From positions 2,218,477 to 2,282,476 of the forward strand of contig JACZZP010000015.1 of NCBI GenBank assembly GCA_015183035.1: a DNA stretch of 64,000 nt, read 5' to 3'. The position numbers and the translations under genes are program-made. The DNA is from Meloidogyne chitwoodi (Eukaryota; Nematoda; Chromadorea; Rhabditida; Meloidogynidae). Below, piece after piece: positions 33,806 through 44,900 of this stretch (positions within the stretch are counted from its first letter, which is position 1; every line of letters starts with the position of its first letter). A model generated the notes under the pieces. That model was not told the origin of the DNA. It did not search any database and was given only the letters and a program-made list of their open reading frames with translations.

Positions 33806-34536
33806 TTTCGCAGTACTATATATTATGTATAGCTAGGATGCTGAAAAACAGCACTAAAAAATAAAAAAATAGTGGTGCGACACTCTATTCTACCACTATA
33901 GGTAGGAATATTTTTGGCGTTTATTCTTATTATGGTGATCAGGTATTCATACGGTAAGATGAATTAAGGATATGGGACAAACGGTTCATTGACACTTTTA
34001 CACATAAGTTTAATGCTTGGACGAAGTGGACATAGTTTTTACTTTTTCTATAATCTGCTATCTCGTTTTAGACGTTACACTCGTTTCACTTTTTTATAAT
34101 ATTTTCATGTCTATATAGTAGAGACACGCCAGACTTGTCGTCGGCCGACTTTCCCAACAAGTAGTCTCTAGTTTTCACTTTATCTCTAATTCTCTTTGTT
34201 TAACATAGTATTGCGCGATAAGTGGTCGGCGACAAGTCGGGCTGTACACACATATTGTTTTATTATGGGACACATAAAGGCGGCAGCGATAAACTGACTC
34301 GAGACAAACAGGGTTTGCGACAAATCAGTCTGAGAAAAATTTTCTGTGACAAACAGGGCTGTCCTTTTAATTTGCTAGATAAATAGTAAATTAATGAAAT
34401 TTTCCAATACTGGTGTATATGAGTAAACTAATTCCTTTATCGAATTTGATCGTACTAAAAATGGCGATTCTCTATTTGCTATGTATCACGGAGTAATTTT
34501 TTTAAGATTTTTACACTTAATACAAATAATTTATTA
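33806..34536. promoter_or_regulatory. Divergent region between kinase and isochorismatase genes
   Basis: These 731 bp lie between two divergently transcribed genes and must hold both promoters. A dispersed repeat copy sits inside (about 34126-34250), followed by short repeated words (GACAAACAGGG at about 34304 and 34353). Confidence 0.4.
34126..34250 (+). repeat. MITE-like dispersed repeat, copy 1
   Basis: An imperfect inverted repeat frames this segment: GACTTGTCGTCGG near 34132 pairs with GTCGGCGACAAGTC near 34225-34239. The interior (ACAAGTAGTCTCTA, TTTATCTCTAATTCT, TGTTTAACAT) matches, in reverse orientation, the interior of the segment at 37395-37500, so this is a dispersed family. There is no coding capacity. 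Target duplications were not identified. Confidence 0.55.
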
Positions 34537-35671
34537 ATGACTGCAGTACGACTTCTTAGATTATTACCTTCCGACAGCGCTCTTCTAGTTTGTGATATGC
34601 AGGAAAAATTCAGGTCATAGTAAATAATTAATATATATTCCTTAACTTTTTGGATTTAGGAATCACATTCAATACTTCCCTCAAATTGCAGAAGTTACGC
34701 TACGAATGATCGAGGCAGCGAAATTGTTGGACATGAAGGTTAAGGAAATAATATTAACTAAATTTTGTTTTCTAATAGATTGTTGCGACTGAGCAGAACC
34801 CTAAAGGGCTTGGTCATACAGTAGATGAACTTGAGCTCCAGAGGCATAAAATTCCTATTTTCACAAAAACCAAAGTTATAATTTTTCTTCATATCTTGTT
34901 TTTTTTAAATATTTTTTTTTTTGTAGTAACATTAATATATAGTCGTTAAATTTGTTGTCAAATTTTCAGTTTTCAATGTGTGCTCCAAATCTTCGCAAAG
35001 AACTTGGCGATTGTATCAAATCTGTAATTATATGTGGAATAGAAGCGCACGTTTGTGTTTATCATGTATGTAAATTTAATTTTTGCTGAATGTTGGGTCT
35101 TCATTAAGAAAAGAAGCATGTTGCTCCCGGAATTTTTCTAGTCTGTCCAAATTTTGATATCGGTAGACTCATTTCAGTTATATTATCCAGGAGCACGGTC
35201 TGAGTATATGTTGTGACGGGTCACACATATTAACCCTCATATGAATTATTAATTTAGATTTTGAGAAAAAGAAATAAATTTTCAGACAGCAATCGACTTT
35301 AAAGAACATGGATTTAATGTGCATGTTCTTGTAGATGGATCATCAAGTCGTTCAATGATAGACAGGTTTGTTTAGACCAAACTGTTGCTGTTGTATAGTT
35401 ATAAAAACAGGTTTTCAAATACTTAAACGTTTTGTTAAGCTATAGTTGTTAAAAATGGAAAGAAAATATTTACTTCTTATTTAATAAAAAAATATTTAGA
35501 ATCTACGCGTATAAACAACTGGAGCATGCTGGTATTAATTTAAGTACAAGTGAATGTGCCATACTTGGTCTAGTTGGTGACAGTGCCCACGAAAAGTTTA
35601 AAGATGTTCAGAAACTCATCAAGGAAAGTGCTCCTGACACCGGGCTTTTGGCAAATATTTTACGTGTTTAA
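34537..35671 (+). CDS. Isochorismatase-domain protein (ISOC1/2-like hydrolase)
   Basis: Six exons (34537-34613, 34660-34738, 34779-34874, 34970-35065, 35286-35365, 35500-35671) join to 199 residues, the usual length for eukaryotic ISOC proteins. Family features in order: LLVCDMQEKFR (catalytic Asp), IVATEQNPKGLGHTVDEL, KIPIFTKTKFSM (Lys of the triad), VIICGIEAHVCVYHTAIDF (nucleophile Cys), VHVLVDGSSSR and a C-terminal helix SAHEKFKDVQKLIKE. The Asp/Lys/Cys triad therefore appears intact, predicting a cysteine hydrolase of unknown physiological substrate; animal members are cytosolic or mitochondrial. No targeting signal is evident. Confidence 0.92.
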
Positions 35672-36039
35672 GTTGTAGAAAATATATTGATAATTTAGTT
35701 ACAATTTAACCAAGATTTAGAAAATAAACGTAATTATTGTTATTGAGGAGTAATATAAAAGTATTATTTTAAGTATTACCAATATAGTGGGTGGACATGT
35801 TTTGATTCGAATTGGGGAGTAATAATTTTATTCCATTTTTTAATGCTAACGGGGCAGCAGACAAAGATTAAAAAGATGAAATTTGTTAATGTGTTAGTTT
35901 GTCGTTTCGACCGATTTTAGTCCTGAAATTTTTGAGATTTTTTGGTGCCGTTGATGTATTTTCCCTAAAACCTCGATCATACTACGATGGCGTCGATAAT
36001 TTGGTTTCTTTTTAAAATTATAATTCGGGATGTTATTAT

Positions 36040-36535
36040 ACTATTATAAACTGTTTGGGTACAAGAACATAAAGATTGTCCAGCTCCTTTGCCTGTACTT
36101 GTTATTGTTTTGATTGTAATTGCTGGTATCGTTTCACTTGGATTGTTGTTACTTCTTCTTTGGAAACTCCTTACTGTGCTTTACGATAGGCGCGAGTTTG
36201 CACATTTTGAAAAGGTAATTCCTTGAATATTAATTGAAGCATAGTTGCAAAATTCCAATTGGAGACTAATTTTGTAATGTTGAAATAAGAGATTAAGTCG
36301 GTAAAGTTGAATTAGGTTTGGTTGGAATTCCGATTTTATTTGTAGATATTTTTCTCATTTTCTTAAATTTACAGGATAAGCTGAATGCTCGCTGGGAATT
36401 GGTGAATTTTTTAAATTTCATTTTCAATTGTTAACTTAATGAATAAATTTTTAGAATAACAATCCTCTTTACAAACAAGCAACAACAACTTTCAAAAATC
36501 CTGGATATATGGGTGATGTGGCTAAAAACAAATAA
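36040..36535 (+). pseudogene. Orphan integrin-beta transmembrane and cytoplasmic tail (PAT-3-like)
   Basis: Three exons (about 36040-36214, 36375-36401, 36455-36535) encode the very end of a beta integrin: a short juxtamembrane piece VWVQEHKDCPAPLP, a hydrophobic helix VLVIVLIVIAGIVSLGLLLL, the membrane-proximal WKLLTVLYDRREFAHFEKDK, and both talin/kindlin motifs, NPLY and NPGY, in PLYKQATTTFKNPGYMGD. The reading frame and introns are intact. The roughly 650-residue extracellular part (I-like domain, EGF repeats) is absent: the preceding 370 bp hold only the end of the isochorismatase gene and non-coding DNA, and an in-frame TAA lies just upstream. So this is a fragment, either a duplicated piece without promoter or a tail-only gene using an unseen upstream exon. 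The conserved motifs suggest it is young or under selection. Confidence 0.7.
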
Positions 36536-36872
36536 CAAAATTGCTCATCTGATTAGCTCTCTTTCATTTTACAATTTTTTTAAAATAATGTTGCCTTCTT
36601 ACTAAGCTTGCTTTATGTAGTTGATTAGAATTTGGCGGTTATAATTTATAATATAATTTGGTAAACAGATTTAGAATATTTATTAGGTTTTTTTAGACCA
36701 ATTTAAATGATGATCTGTTTATTAAATTTAAAAGCCCAAAACTAATTTACTTAATCATTTTACCCAAATTAACAAATCCCAGAGTGTTTCTCCAACCATT
36801 ATTTTAACAATTTTTAATATCTTTTAAATGAAGCAATAAATTGCAAAATGTTTTTCAACGGAGTAACAGTTT

Positions 36873-37160
36873 TCAATTTGCTATTTCATTATTTAAATAC
36901 ATAATAAAAGACTGGACTTCTCTTGGGATAGGATTTGACAATCCTAGACCCTTGTAACAAACCAAGACAATCTCTTCTAGCCCAATTAATATGATTTTTA
37001 AAAAATACTCTTCAACTGGAATGTTGTACCTCTTTGAAGTCACATCATCACGTTTCTCTTTTCGAATTGTCACGACTTGTTCAATACTGCTTTTACGAAG
37101 AGCTTCACTATCTTTTCCATCATGTTTGTATTGATATGTTTTTAGGCCTTTTTTAAAGAA
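36873..37160 (-). pseudogene. Orphan importin-alpha IBB-domain fragment
   Basis: On the minus strand the frame reads YQYKHDGKDSEALRKSSIEQ then VVTIRKEKRDDVTSKRYNIP. This is the importin-beta-binding domain of importin alpha: a yK..GKD...LR start and an RK.KR.D...KR basic helix. The frame then continues into unrelated sequence (EYFLKIILIGLEEI and so on) and stops at 36873; no armadillo repeats follow on this strand as far as the gene-free DNA down to 36536. It is therefore a truncated copy. Some expected arginines are replaced (SS for RR/NR), consistent with decay. It lies head-on to the integrin fragment. Confidence 0.55.
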
Positions 37161-37190
37161 AGTTATTTATTGTTGTTGAGTTTTTTGACC

Positions 37191-37265
37191 CTTTATGGTC
37201 GAAAAATTAGCTAAAACAATAGCTAAACCTTTATGGTCGAAAAATTAGCTAAAACAATAGCTAAA
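37191..37265 (+). repeat. Two-copy direct tandem repeat, 38-bp period
   Basis: The word CTTTATGGTCGAAAAATTAG and its continuation CTAAAACAATAGCTAAA occurs twice back to back (37191-37228 and 37229-37265) with no mismatches seen. Recent slippage or a local duplication is likely. Confidence 0.85.
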
Positions 37266-37394
37266 TTTTATTTGGGTAAATTATTATAGGGACCAATTAG
37301 AGTTGTTACAATGGAGGTTTTAAAATAGGTGTAACATTTTGTCGTTTTGACGAAATGTCGTTTTCCACTTTGTTGTTTGCCAGAATATGTAGGC

Positions 37395-37500
37395 GCCATT
37401 TTTTTTATGACAAATAGCATGATAAACACAGAATTAGAGATAAAAAGGAAATTAGAGATTACTTGTGGCTAGTCAACAGTCGTCAGTCGGCGTTTTTCTT
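37395..37500 (-). repeat. MITE-like dispersed repeat, copy 2 (inverted)
   Basis: Read on the minus strand, this contains ACAAGTAATCTCTA, TTATCTCTAATTCT and TGTTTATCAT in the same order and spacing as the copy at 34126-34250, together with CGCCGACTGACGACTG matching its terminal arm. The two copies face opposite ways. Just before it, ACATTTTGTC-GTTTT-GACGAAATGT (about 37334-37358) forms a near-perfect hairpin. Confidence 0.5.
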
Positions 37501-39097
37501 ACGCTCACAGCAAAATCAATATTCCATCTACATATTGCATCTCAAATTTATTTGTCTTGTTTACATTTTACAACCTTTCGCGCATATTTATAATCTACCT
37601 TTTTTGTTTTTTTCGGCTCCCGGAAGATGCGTCAGTGGAAATCTTTTATAATTTATTTAATTTTTTACATAAAATTTTCTTCAATTTTTTAGATATTTTT
37701 TTCCTGCTATTTAAATTTTAAATGATTATTATTTAATTAATAATTTATTAAACTATATTTTTCTGAATTTTTTTTTCAATTCTCTACGGATTATTTCAAT
37801 TTATATGAAGATCTTCAATCTACATGGTCAGGTTTACTTTATGGTGCTTATGTAATTTTCTATTAGTTAATTCATAAGCACCATTTAATTTTTTTTTATT
37901 TTTTAATTAATTATTTTTTTTAAATAATAATATTGCGACAATTCGTCAATCAACAACATCAAAAATGGTCTTTAATAATTAACAACGATTTATTAAATTT
38001 TTATTTTTTAAAACAAATGTTGGAATGTTCATCATTGGAATAATTAAATGCTTATGTTGTAAGGTGGATTTTTTTTATATTTTTTATCTCTTAAATAATT
38101 TTTTTTTAATTTTATACCTAAATTTCGTTCAGTTATATTTTTTTAATATTTTTTCCTTACTTTTTTTCTTTTTACTATTTTTTCAATTAATTTTCCTGAG
38201 AATTTGTTATAATATTTTTTAAAAGTTTTTATATTCCTTTCTTAACATATAAATATTTTAAAAATCTTATATCAAAAAATTTTAAAACATTCTCTTCAAC
38301 CTATGTTAATTAACTTGTATATAATAGGCTTTTCTCAGTGATAATAAATTGCCCATTTATTGATTTCTTTATTTATTTTAAACTAAAATTTATGCAAAAA
38401 CAAATTATATACATATAATGTAAATATATTTTTGACGATTGTATGGCATAATTAAAAACAAGAGTAAAATTGACTTAACAGAATATATGTATATAATAAT
38501 TTTTTACATTAAAAAAGTCACTCGGATACAAAATTTATATAAATTTATACAGTCAAGAATATACACTAAAAATTTTTTTGAATCGTACCAAATGGGAACA
38601 ATGTTTTTGAGTTAAAATTTTTTTATAAATATTTTTTCGATTAATATAATTTTTCAGAAATTATATTATTTACCTATGTTCTTGACTGACAATTTCTACA
38701 TAAATTTGTAATATATAAATGTCAATTTAAAATGGCACAAAAAAGCAATTTAATTCAGAGATGCCAGATAAAAATTTAAGCATTTTCATCAAAAAAAAAA
38801 TATAAATTTGTGGGTAAAAATTCTCAAAGAATACAAATTTTATTTTAATATAAGGTTTTTATTAATTTTCATATTTTTCGCTATTAACAAAAAATTTTAA
38901 TAATTAAAAATTATCATATTGTAAAATTTTGTGAATGAAAATTAATTAACCTTCACTTGGGTTAGTGATTATTTTGCTTTTCACTGCCGCGCGAAAATTT
39001 TGAAATTTAATGATTTAATTGTCAAAAAATTATTTTTCAATAAAATTGTCATATTTTTAAAAATTCTTAAAAAATCCTAAGATCTGGCAGCTCTGGT
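37501..39097. other. Very AT-rich intergenic DNA
   Basis: Long T and A tracts dominate (notably 37700-38250). Open frames here (37463-37651, 38025-38222) are hydrophobic by composition only (Phe/Leu/Ile from T-rich codons) and lack splice or start context. No gene was supported. Confidence 0.5.
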
Positions 39098-41068
39098 TTA
39101 ATTATTAATTTTAAATTCTAAATCTTTTTTTAATTTTTCTATAACCTTATTTTTCCCCTCTAATTCTTCTTTAATTTTTCTTAATATAATTATAAGTATT
39201 TATATTAAATTTTTTTATAAATAAAAACTTACAAATAATTTCCAGTTACTTCGTCATATTCCTTTTTTCTTTCTTCGCAATGTTTGAAAAACAATTTTCT
39301 GTCTTTCTCCATCTTAAATTTTTTTAAAGGAATTTAGAAAAATATTTTTTAATAAAAAAAAATGATTAAAAAGTTTTTTAATTATTTAAATTTTTTTAAT
39401 TCTAACAAACTCTTATTTCCCCAAACTTTACTCAAGTTTATTTAGTGTGAAAAGTAGTTTTTTTAATATATGTATGTATAATAACCTCCTCTTGCATTTT
39501 CATTTTTGAATTTTCTGCTCTCTTCTGTGATGCTTCTGCATCAGCAAGTTGTTGAAGAACACTTTCCATTTCTTTTAATGCACGTTTTCGCTGTTCTTCA
39601 TATTGTTCAATAACATCTTCATCTACTTTCTTTGAATCTTTTAATTGTAAACGAGCAGAATTTAGATCATTCAAAATTTGATGTTTTTCAATTTCTTGGT
39701 TTTCTTGTAATTTCTTAATTTCTATAAAAAAAAGTCAAATATTAATTATTATATTATTTTTAGATATTTATATTTTTTGTTTAACCTTCTTCTTTTTCTT
39801 TAACCAATTTTTCAAGACGCGATTCATTATCTCTGGCCTCAGAAAGCGCCAAGTCAGCCTTTTCCATTGATTCTTTATAGACTTTTGTAAGTCTCTCCCT
39901 TGTACACAATTCAGCTTCTAATTCATTAATTTTACTAGTGTTCTCATAAATAATCTAAATAATAAGTCAAAAATTTAAATTATTTTTACATTCTTCATCT
40001 TTTCCTTCAATTCAGATAACTCGGTTTCTCGATCCTGAAGCGCCTTAGAGATTCTTGTGGCATTGAGTGAGTTATTATTATTTTTTTCAGTTAAAATGGC
40101 AATTTCTCTTTGAAGTTCTGACTTTTCTTTGATCATCTGAATTCTTAACTCGTTCATCTTCTGCTCACGATTGTAGATCTCATCCATATAATCTTTTTTG
40201 CTCGAAAGTAGGATATGTTTTTCCAGGCTCCATTGTTCCTTATCATACTATAGATATAATTAAAAATAATAATATAAATAAATACAAATACAACTAATGC
40301 CGCTTTCTCGAGCTGAAAATCATCTATTTGAGCCTGAAGCTTAATTTTATCAGCTTTTAATGAGTCACATAGGTTCCTAAGCTGTTCATTTTCATCTAAA
40401 ATTTCAACAAAAGAATGTTAATTAATATTGGTATTGAACGTCTATAAAAAATATTAAAAAAACCTTGAATTATTAATAAATTTTCTTTTTTTAATTAATT
40501 ATTTTTTTTAATGTTAATATTATTTTCTTTTTTTCTAAAACAACTTTTTAATTATTTATTTTTTTAATTATCTAAAATGTGGCTCTTATTTTTATTTTTT
40601 TAAATTTATTTAAAACATTTACTCACTAGCCAATTCATTCTTTATTTGAAGGGAAATTTTATCATTCTGCAACTGAGTCTAGAAAAAAAAACGAATTAGA
40701 GTTGAGAATTGTTAACTTTCTCGTTTTCAAGGAAAAATAAGAAAAAATAAAAAAGGTCGCATACAAATCTTACAATTACCTTTTTAATTATTTAAAATTT
40801 TCTAACCAATTTCAAAAAATTAAAAATAACTAACATTATCATTACAAGTATGTTGTTTCGACAAATTAACTTCACAACCATTTTCAAAATTTTTAGAAGT
40901 ACTGGCCATCCCGGTACAAGTCAAAATACTACATTTCCAATAGCAGAGTTCTTTAGTTTCATATTTTTTATAATATTTTTTATTGTCATATAATAATGTT
41001 GGGTTAAAATTTTTGGAATTTTTTATGAAATTTGACATATTTTCTAATGAAAAAGGAAGAAAGTTCAT
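39098..41068 (-). CDS. FLYWCH-like zinc finger fused to long coiled coil
   Basis: Eight exons (40835-41068, 40627-40678, 40292-40395, 39990-40247, 39786-39954, 39486-39721, 39233-39312, 39098-39179) join with matching phases to 404 residues. Residues about 20-76 resemble a FLYWCH-type finger: LLYDNKKYYKKYETKELCYW, KCSILTCTGMAST, then HTC, giving two Cys about five apart and a late His/Cys pair around a YW core. From residue about 79 to the end it is almost pure coiled coil (LQNDKISLQIKNELA, EQWSLEKHILLSSKKDYMDE, LRIQMIKEKSELQREI, RDNESRLEKLVKEKEE, RALKEMESVLQQLADAEASQ), ending KLKKDLEFKINN. FLYWCH fingers bind DNA in known nematode factors; the coiled coil would give dimers. The coiled-coil part resembles no specific family I can name. 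The finger assignment is by pattern and less sure than the coiled coil. Confidence 0.75.
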
Positions 41069-41973
41069 ATTTTTAAATAATTAAAAAAAAATAATTTTGG
41101 ATAATATTGTAATTATTCGTTCTTGGGCTATAAGTATTTTTATTAAAATATTTTTAAATTTAAAATTATATCAATGAAATATTTGTGTTTAAAATATTAT
41201 ATTATTATGCAAATAATTAAATAATATTTAAAATATATGTAATTAATTTTAAACGCGAAAAAAAAGTATTTTTATTATAATAAACAAAAATGAAATTTAT
41301 TTAATTAAAAATTTTTAATTATTAAAGATAACGTTTTTAATTTTTATATAAATATGATCTAAAATTTATTTTAATTAAATTTTAAATATTTTCTAATAAT
41401 TTCAAATTAAATACATATTAAAGTGAAAATATAATAAAAATATAAATAAATATTAAATAATTATTTTTCAATAAAAAAATAATATTAATAGAGGAAGTGG
41501 CGCCATGACATCTCGTCGAAATTTCTTCTAATTTAATTACTTCTGTACAAATCGATGAAACAAAAGGTTTATTTGAGTTAGGGGAATAATTGAAATTTGT
41601 GAAAAGATTCTCCCTCATTAACATCCCTTCCAATTATTTGAGGTAAAGGAAAGGATAGGAGGAGTTTTTAGGGCTCTATATGAAAGGAAGGGTCCCATCC
41701 AATTTTTTCTATATTTCTTAAAAAATGGGTAATTTTTTTATATTTTTTCTCTCTATTTTTGATTTTTGTCTTGAGGCTATAGACGCGAAATGATTAATTT
41801 TTTATATATTTTGAAAGAAAGACGGTTATGTTGAAATTTTGATTTATACCTATATTTTTTTAAAATTTTTATGTAAAAATTGCAATTTTTCTGGAGACTC
41901 TAATGTCCAAAAAATTTAAAAGAATCTTTATTTACCAAACAAATAATCACAGACATAAAATCAATAAAAACAA
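41069..41973. other. AT-rich intergenic DNA
   Basis: Lies between the start of the zinc finger/coiled-coil gene and the stop of RINT1, both on the minus strand. A 72-codon frame (41418-41633, minus) has a somewhat protein-like start (LFTNFNYSPNSNKPFVSS) but no conserved motif and no clear splice partner; an upstream exon of the neighbouring gene is possible. Otherwise nothing was seen. Confidence 0.4.
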
Positions 41974-44900
41974 TCAACTAATTAATTTTTCAATGGCCAC
42001 TAAATCACAACGTTGTTCTAATAATTGTACAACTTTAACCTTTGTCATTCCAATAATATCAAATTGTTCCAATTTTTGATCCAATTGTTGTTCCGGAATA
42101 TTTTTAATTTCATCTTTTAGTAAAATAACTGTTGGGGGAGGTAATGAAAGCAATCTAAGTGTAGAAAGGACATTTACACATTTCTAAAGGAAAAAGGACA
42201 TTAGTCTTAACTTTAATTTTAAAATATAACCTCATTAAATACATCAAAAACACTTGCACCACGCATTTTTCCATAACACTGATTTAATAGAGGAATTAAA
42301 GAATTTGTTATATCATACAAAATTTGAGCTGCTCCGCGATAACTTTAATTGAAAAAAATTATTATAATTAATTCTTTAGAACACAAAAATAAAATTTTTA
42401 ATAGTGACAGGAGGTAAGATAGGAGCCTTAAGGATTCGAATCCTGACAATTTTTAAGGAATAAATTTGGTCAAAATTAATTTAGAAAAAATCGGGAATTA
42501 AAAACTAAAATTATATTGGGACTCTAATAACCAATATTTAAGAAAAATTCAAAATTAAAAAAACTAACTTAAAAGCATTTTGTGTAATAACACAAATATC
42601 AATACAAGACCAAATTTCATGATTTGTCAAATGTTGAAATGTCAAAACAGAATCAGGAGAAATATTTAAATTAATCCATTCAAATAATTCTTTAATTTGA
42701 CGTAAAAAAGGTTCAAATGAAGGAGTAATTTCTGAAGGTTTTGGTGAAGAAGAAAAAGAAAAACCTTCCCAATCATACCATTTTTCAAAAGAATATTTTA
42801 AATTTAATTGTTTTGAAATTAATTCACTAAATGTTTCACATAAATCTTTAACCCATAAACGCCAAACATGTCTATATAATGAAGCACTTTCATCAAAAGT
42901 TCCTCTAGCTAAACAATTTATTAATGAAACAAAAGAAGAAGTATTATTATTATTAATAGTTGTAGAAGAAGAAGTTTGTTCTAAAAAAAATAATATTTAT
43001 TTATATTTTTTAAAATTATTTATTTTCCAGGAAGAGTGTCCACAAATCTTAAAATTATTTACTCAAGTGAAAAGAAAGATCATTGCTAGCATTTAAAACG
43101 CTTAATCAAGAGTATAAGAAATATTAAAAGAGAGATTTAAACAGTTGTATCGGTAGCTCAGTTGGTAGGGCGCCCGACTATGCGCAAGCGAAAGCCTTAG
43201 CGAGCACTTGAGAGGTCGCAAGTTCGAATGAATAAGAATTTTACTTATCGCTTTTTAAATCAACAATTCGTACTTTTTTTCTAAAAAAATTATATAATGC
43301 CGAAATTTTTTTGCAAAAATTATTTTATGTTTTTAAATAAATAAACAAATTTTAAAAATTTGCGGACCCTTACTTTAACCAAAAAAATTAAAGAAAAACC
43401 TTTATTAGATTGTAACTGCTGTAAAAAGAATTGTAGACGTACAAATTCAGGAGAATCACTCCAATCATCTAACAACAAAGTTAAATACCTTAAAAAACAA
43501 AATTTAAAATATTCTATTAAAATAAAATTAAAAAAACCATAAAGCATTTAAAAGTTGTGGAAAAGGTTTAACAAAACAATTGTGTCTATTAGCCTGTCCA
43601 ATTTGTACAATTATACTTCTAAATTCATCAACAATCAAAAGTTGTAATTTAAGAAAACGACATTTAATTTTCATATCGGGAATAGATCGATAACGTTCTG
43701 ACATTGACTGCATTAATATTACAAATGAATCGGCAAAGTTGGGGACCAAATACTTAAATAAATTATATTTATTTTAATTTTTAAATTAATTATTGGCCAG
43801 AATTTGAGGTTTTATAATAATCTCAAATGTCTGTTTTTTCTCAAAATTTTATTTAAAAAATCTCCAAAAAACTTAAAAATTCCCTTAAAATTTAAAAAAA
43901 CCTCTTACAGGATCAACATCAGCCGCTTCCTTATATCTAGGTTCATAAGCATTATCATCAGCCAAAATAGCATCTACCCCCGCAGAAAGAGTATCCCTTT
44001 CCAATCTTATCCAAGACTCCAAAATTTGTTCAAAATTACAAAGAGATGAAATTACATGAATTTCAGAGTCCTCAAAATACCCAAAATTTTCAAACATTTC
44101 TCTTTCGAATAAAACACATTCGTCAATTAAATTGGAAAGATTGCGTCTATCTTGAATTAATTTGCAATTTTTTGACATTTCAAAAACTTTTTCTGAAGCC
44201 AATTTCATTAATCTTTCTAAAAATATTTGTTTGGCATTTTGTTGTTTTGGATAAATATTTGACATCTTTTTTTTTAATTTAAAAAATAAATTTAAAAAAA
44301 ATAAAAAACATCATCAACAAAAGGCTGTAAAAAATGTTCAAAATATTCCAAATTATTTTCTGCCCAACATGAAAGCTGTGAGAAAAACCATTCTGGTTTG
44401 CTAAGTAAATTAGTTTCTTTATCCCCATAAAAGTGATAATTAAATCTTTTGTCAAATTCTCCTAAAACTAGTTCCATAGGTTCTTTTTCAATTTTTAATG
44501 ATAATTTGACATTTTTGGAATTTTTTGAAATTGAAGCTGTTTCGATATTTATCTGGGTCCACCCCTGAAGATCGAAACCCTATAGATCGACACCCTATAG
44601 ATCGACACCCAATAGATCGAATTACCCTATAGATCGAAACCCTTTTGATCGCATTACCCTGTAGATCGAATCCAAAATATCAACACTAATTAATTTTCTC
44701 AATTAAACTATTTAAGTTTTTCAATTTATGTGATTCATAATTTAATTTTATTATCTTTTTTTTAATTTTTTTAGATCAAGCATTACAAATAAAGGCTTTA
44801 TTGCTTAAATCTAAAAGAAATCAGGACATATTTATTTATGAAGGCTTTATTTATGTTAAATGGAAAGATGCTTTTTTGTAATTTTTATGCTCTTTTAAAT

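Noticed and set aside
38025..38222. Hydrophobic 65-codon frame as a membrane protein
   Set aside because: Lies in T-tract DNA where any frame translates to Phe/Leu/Ile; no start or splice support.
41418..41633. Independent 72-codon gene
   Set aside because: No conserved motif, weak context and AT-driven C-terminal half; at most an unproven exon.
43148..43230. Functional tRNA gene
   Set aside because: A and B boxes are good but the T-stem and acceptor 3' side are replaced by unrelated sequence, so no clover-leaf closes.
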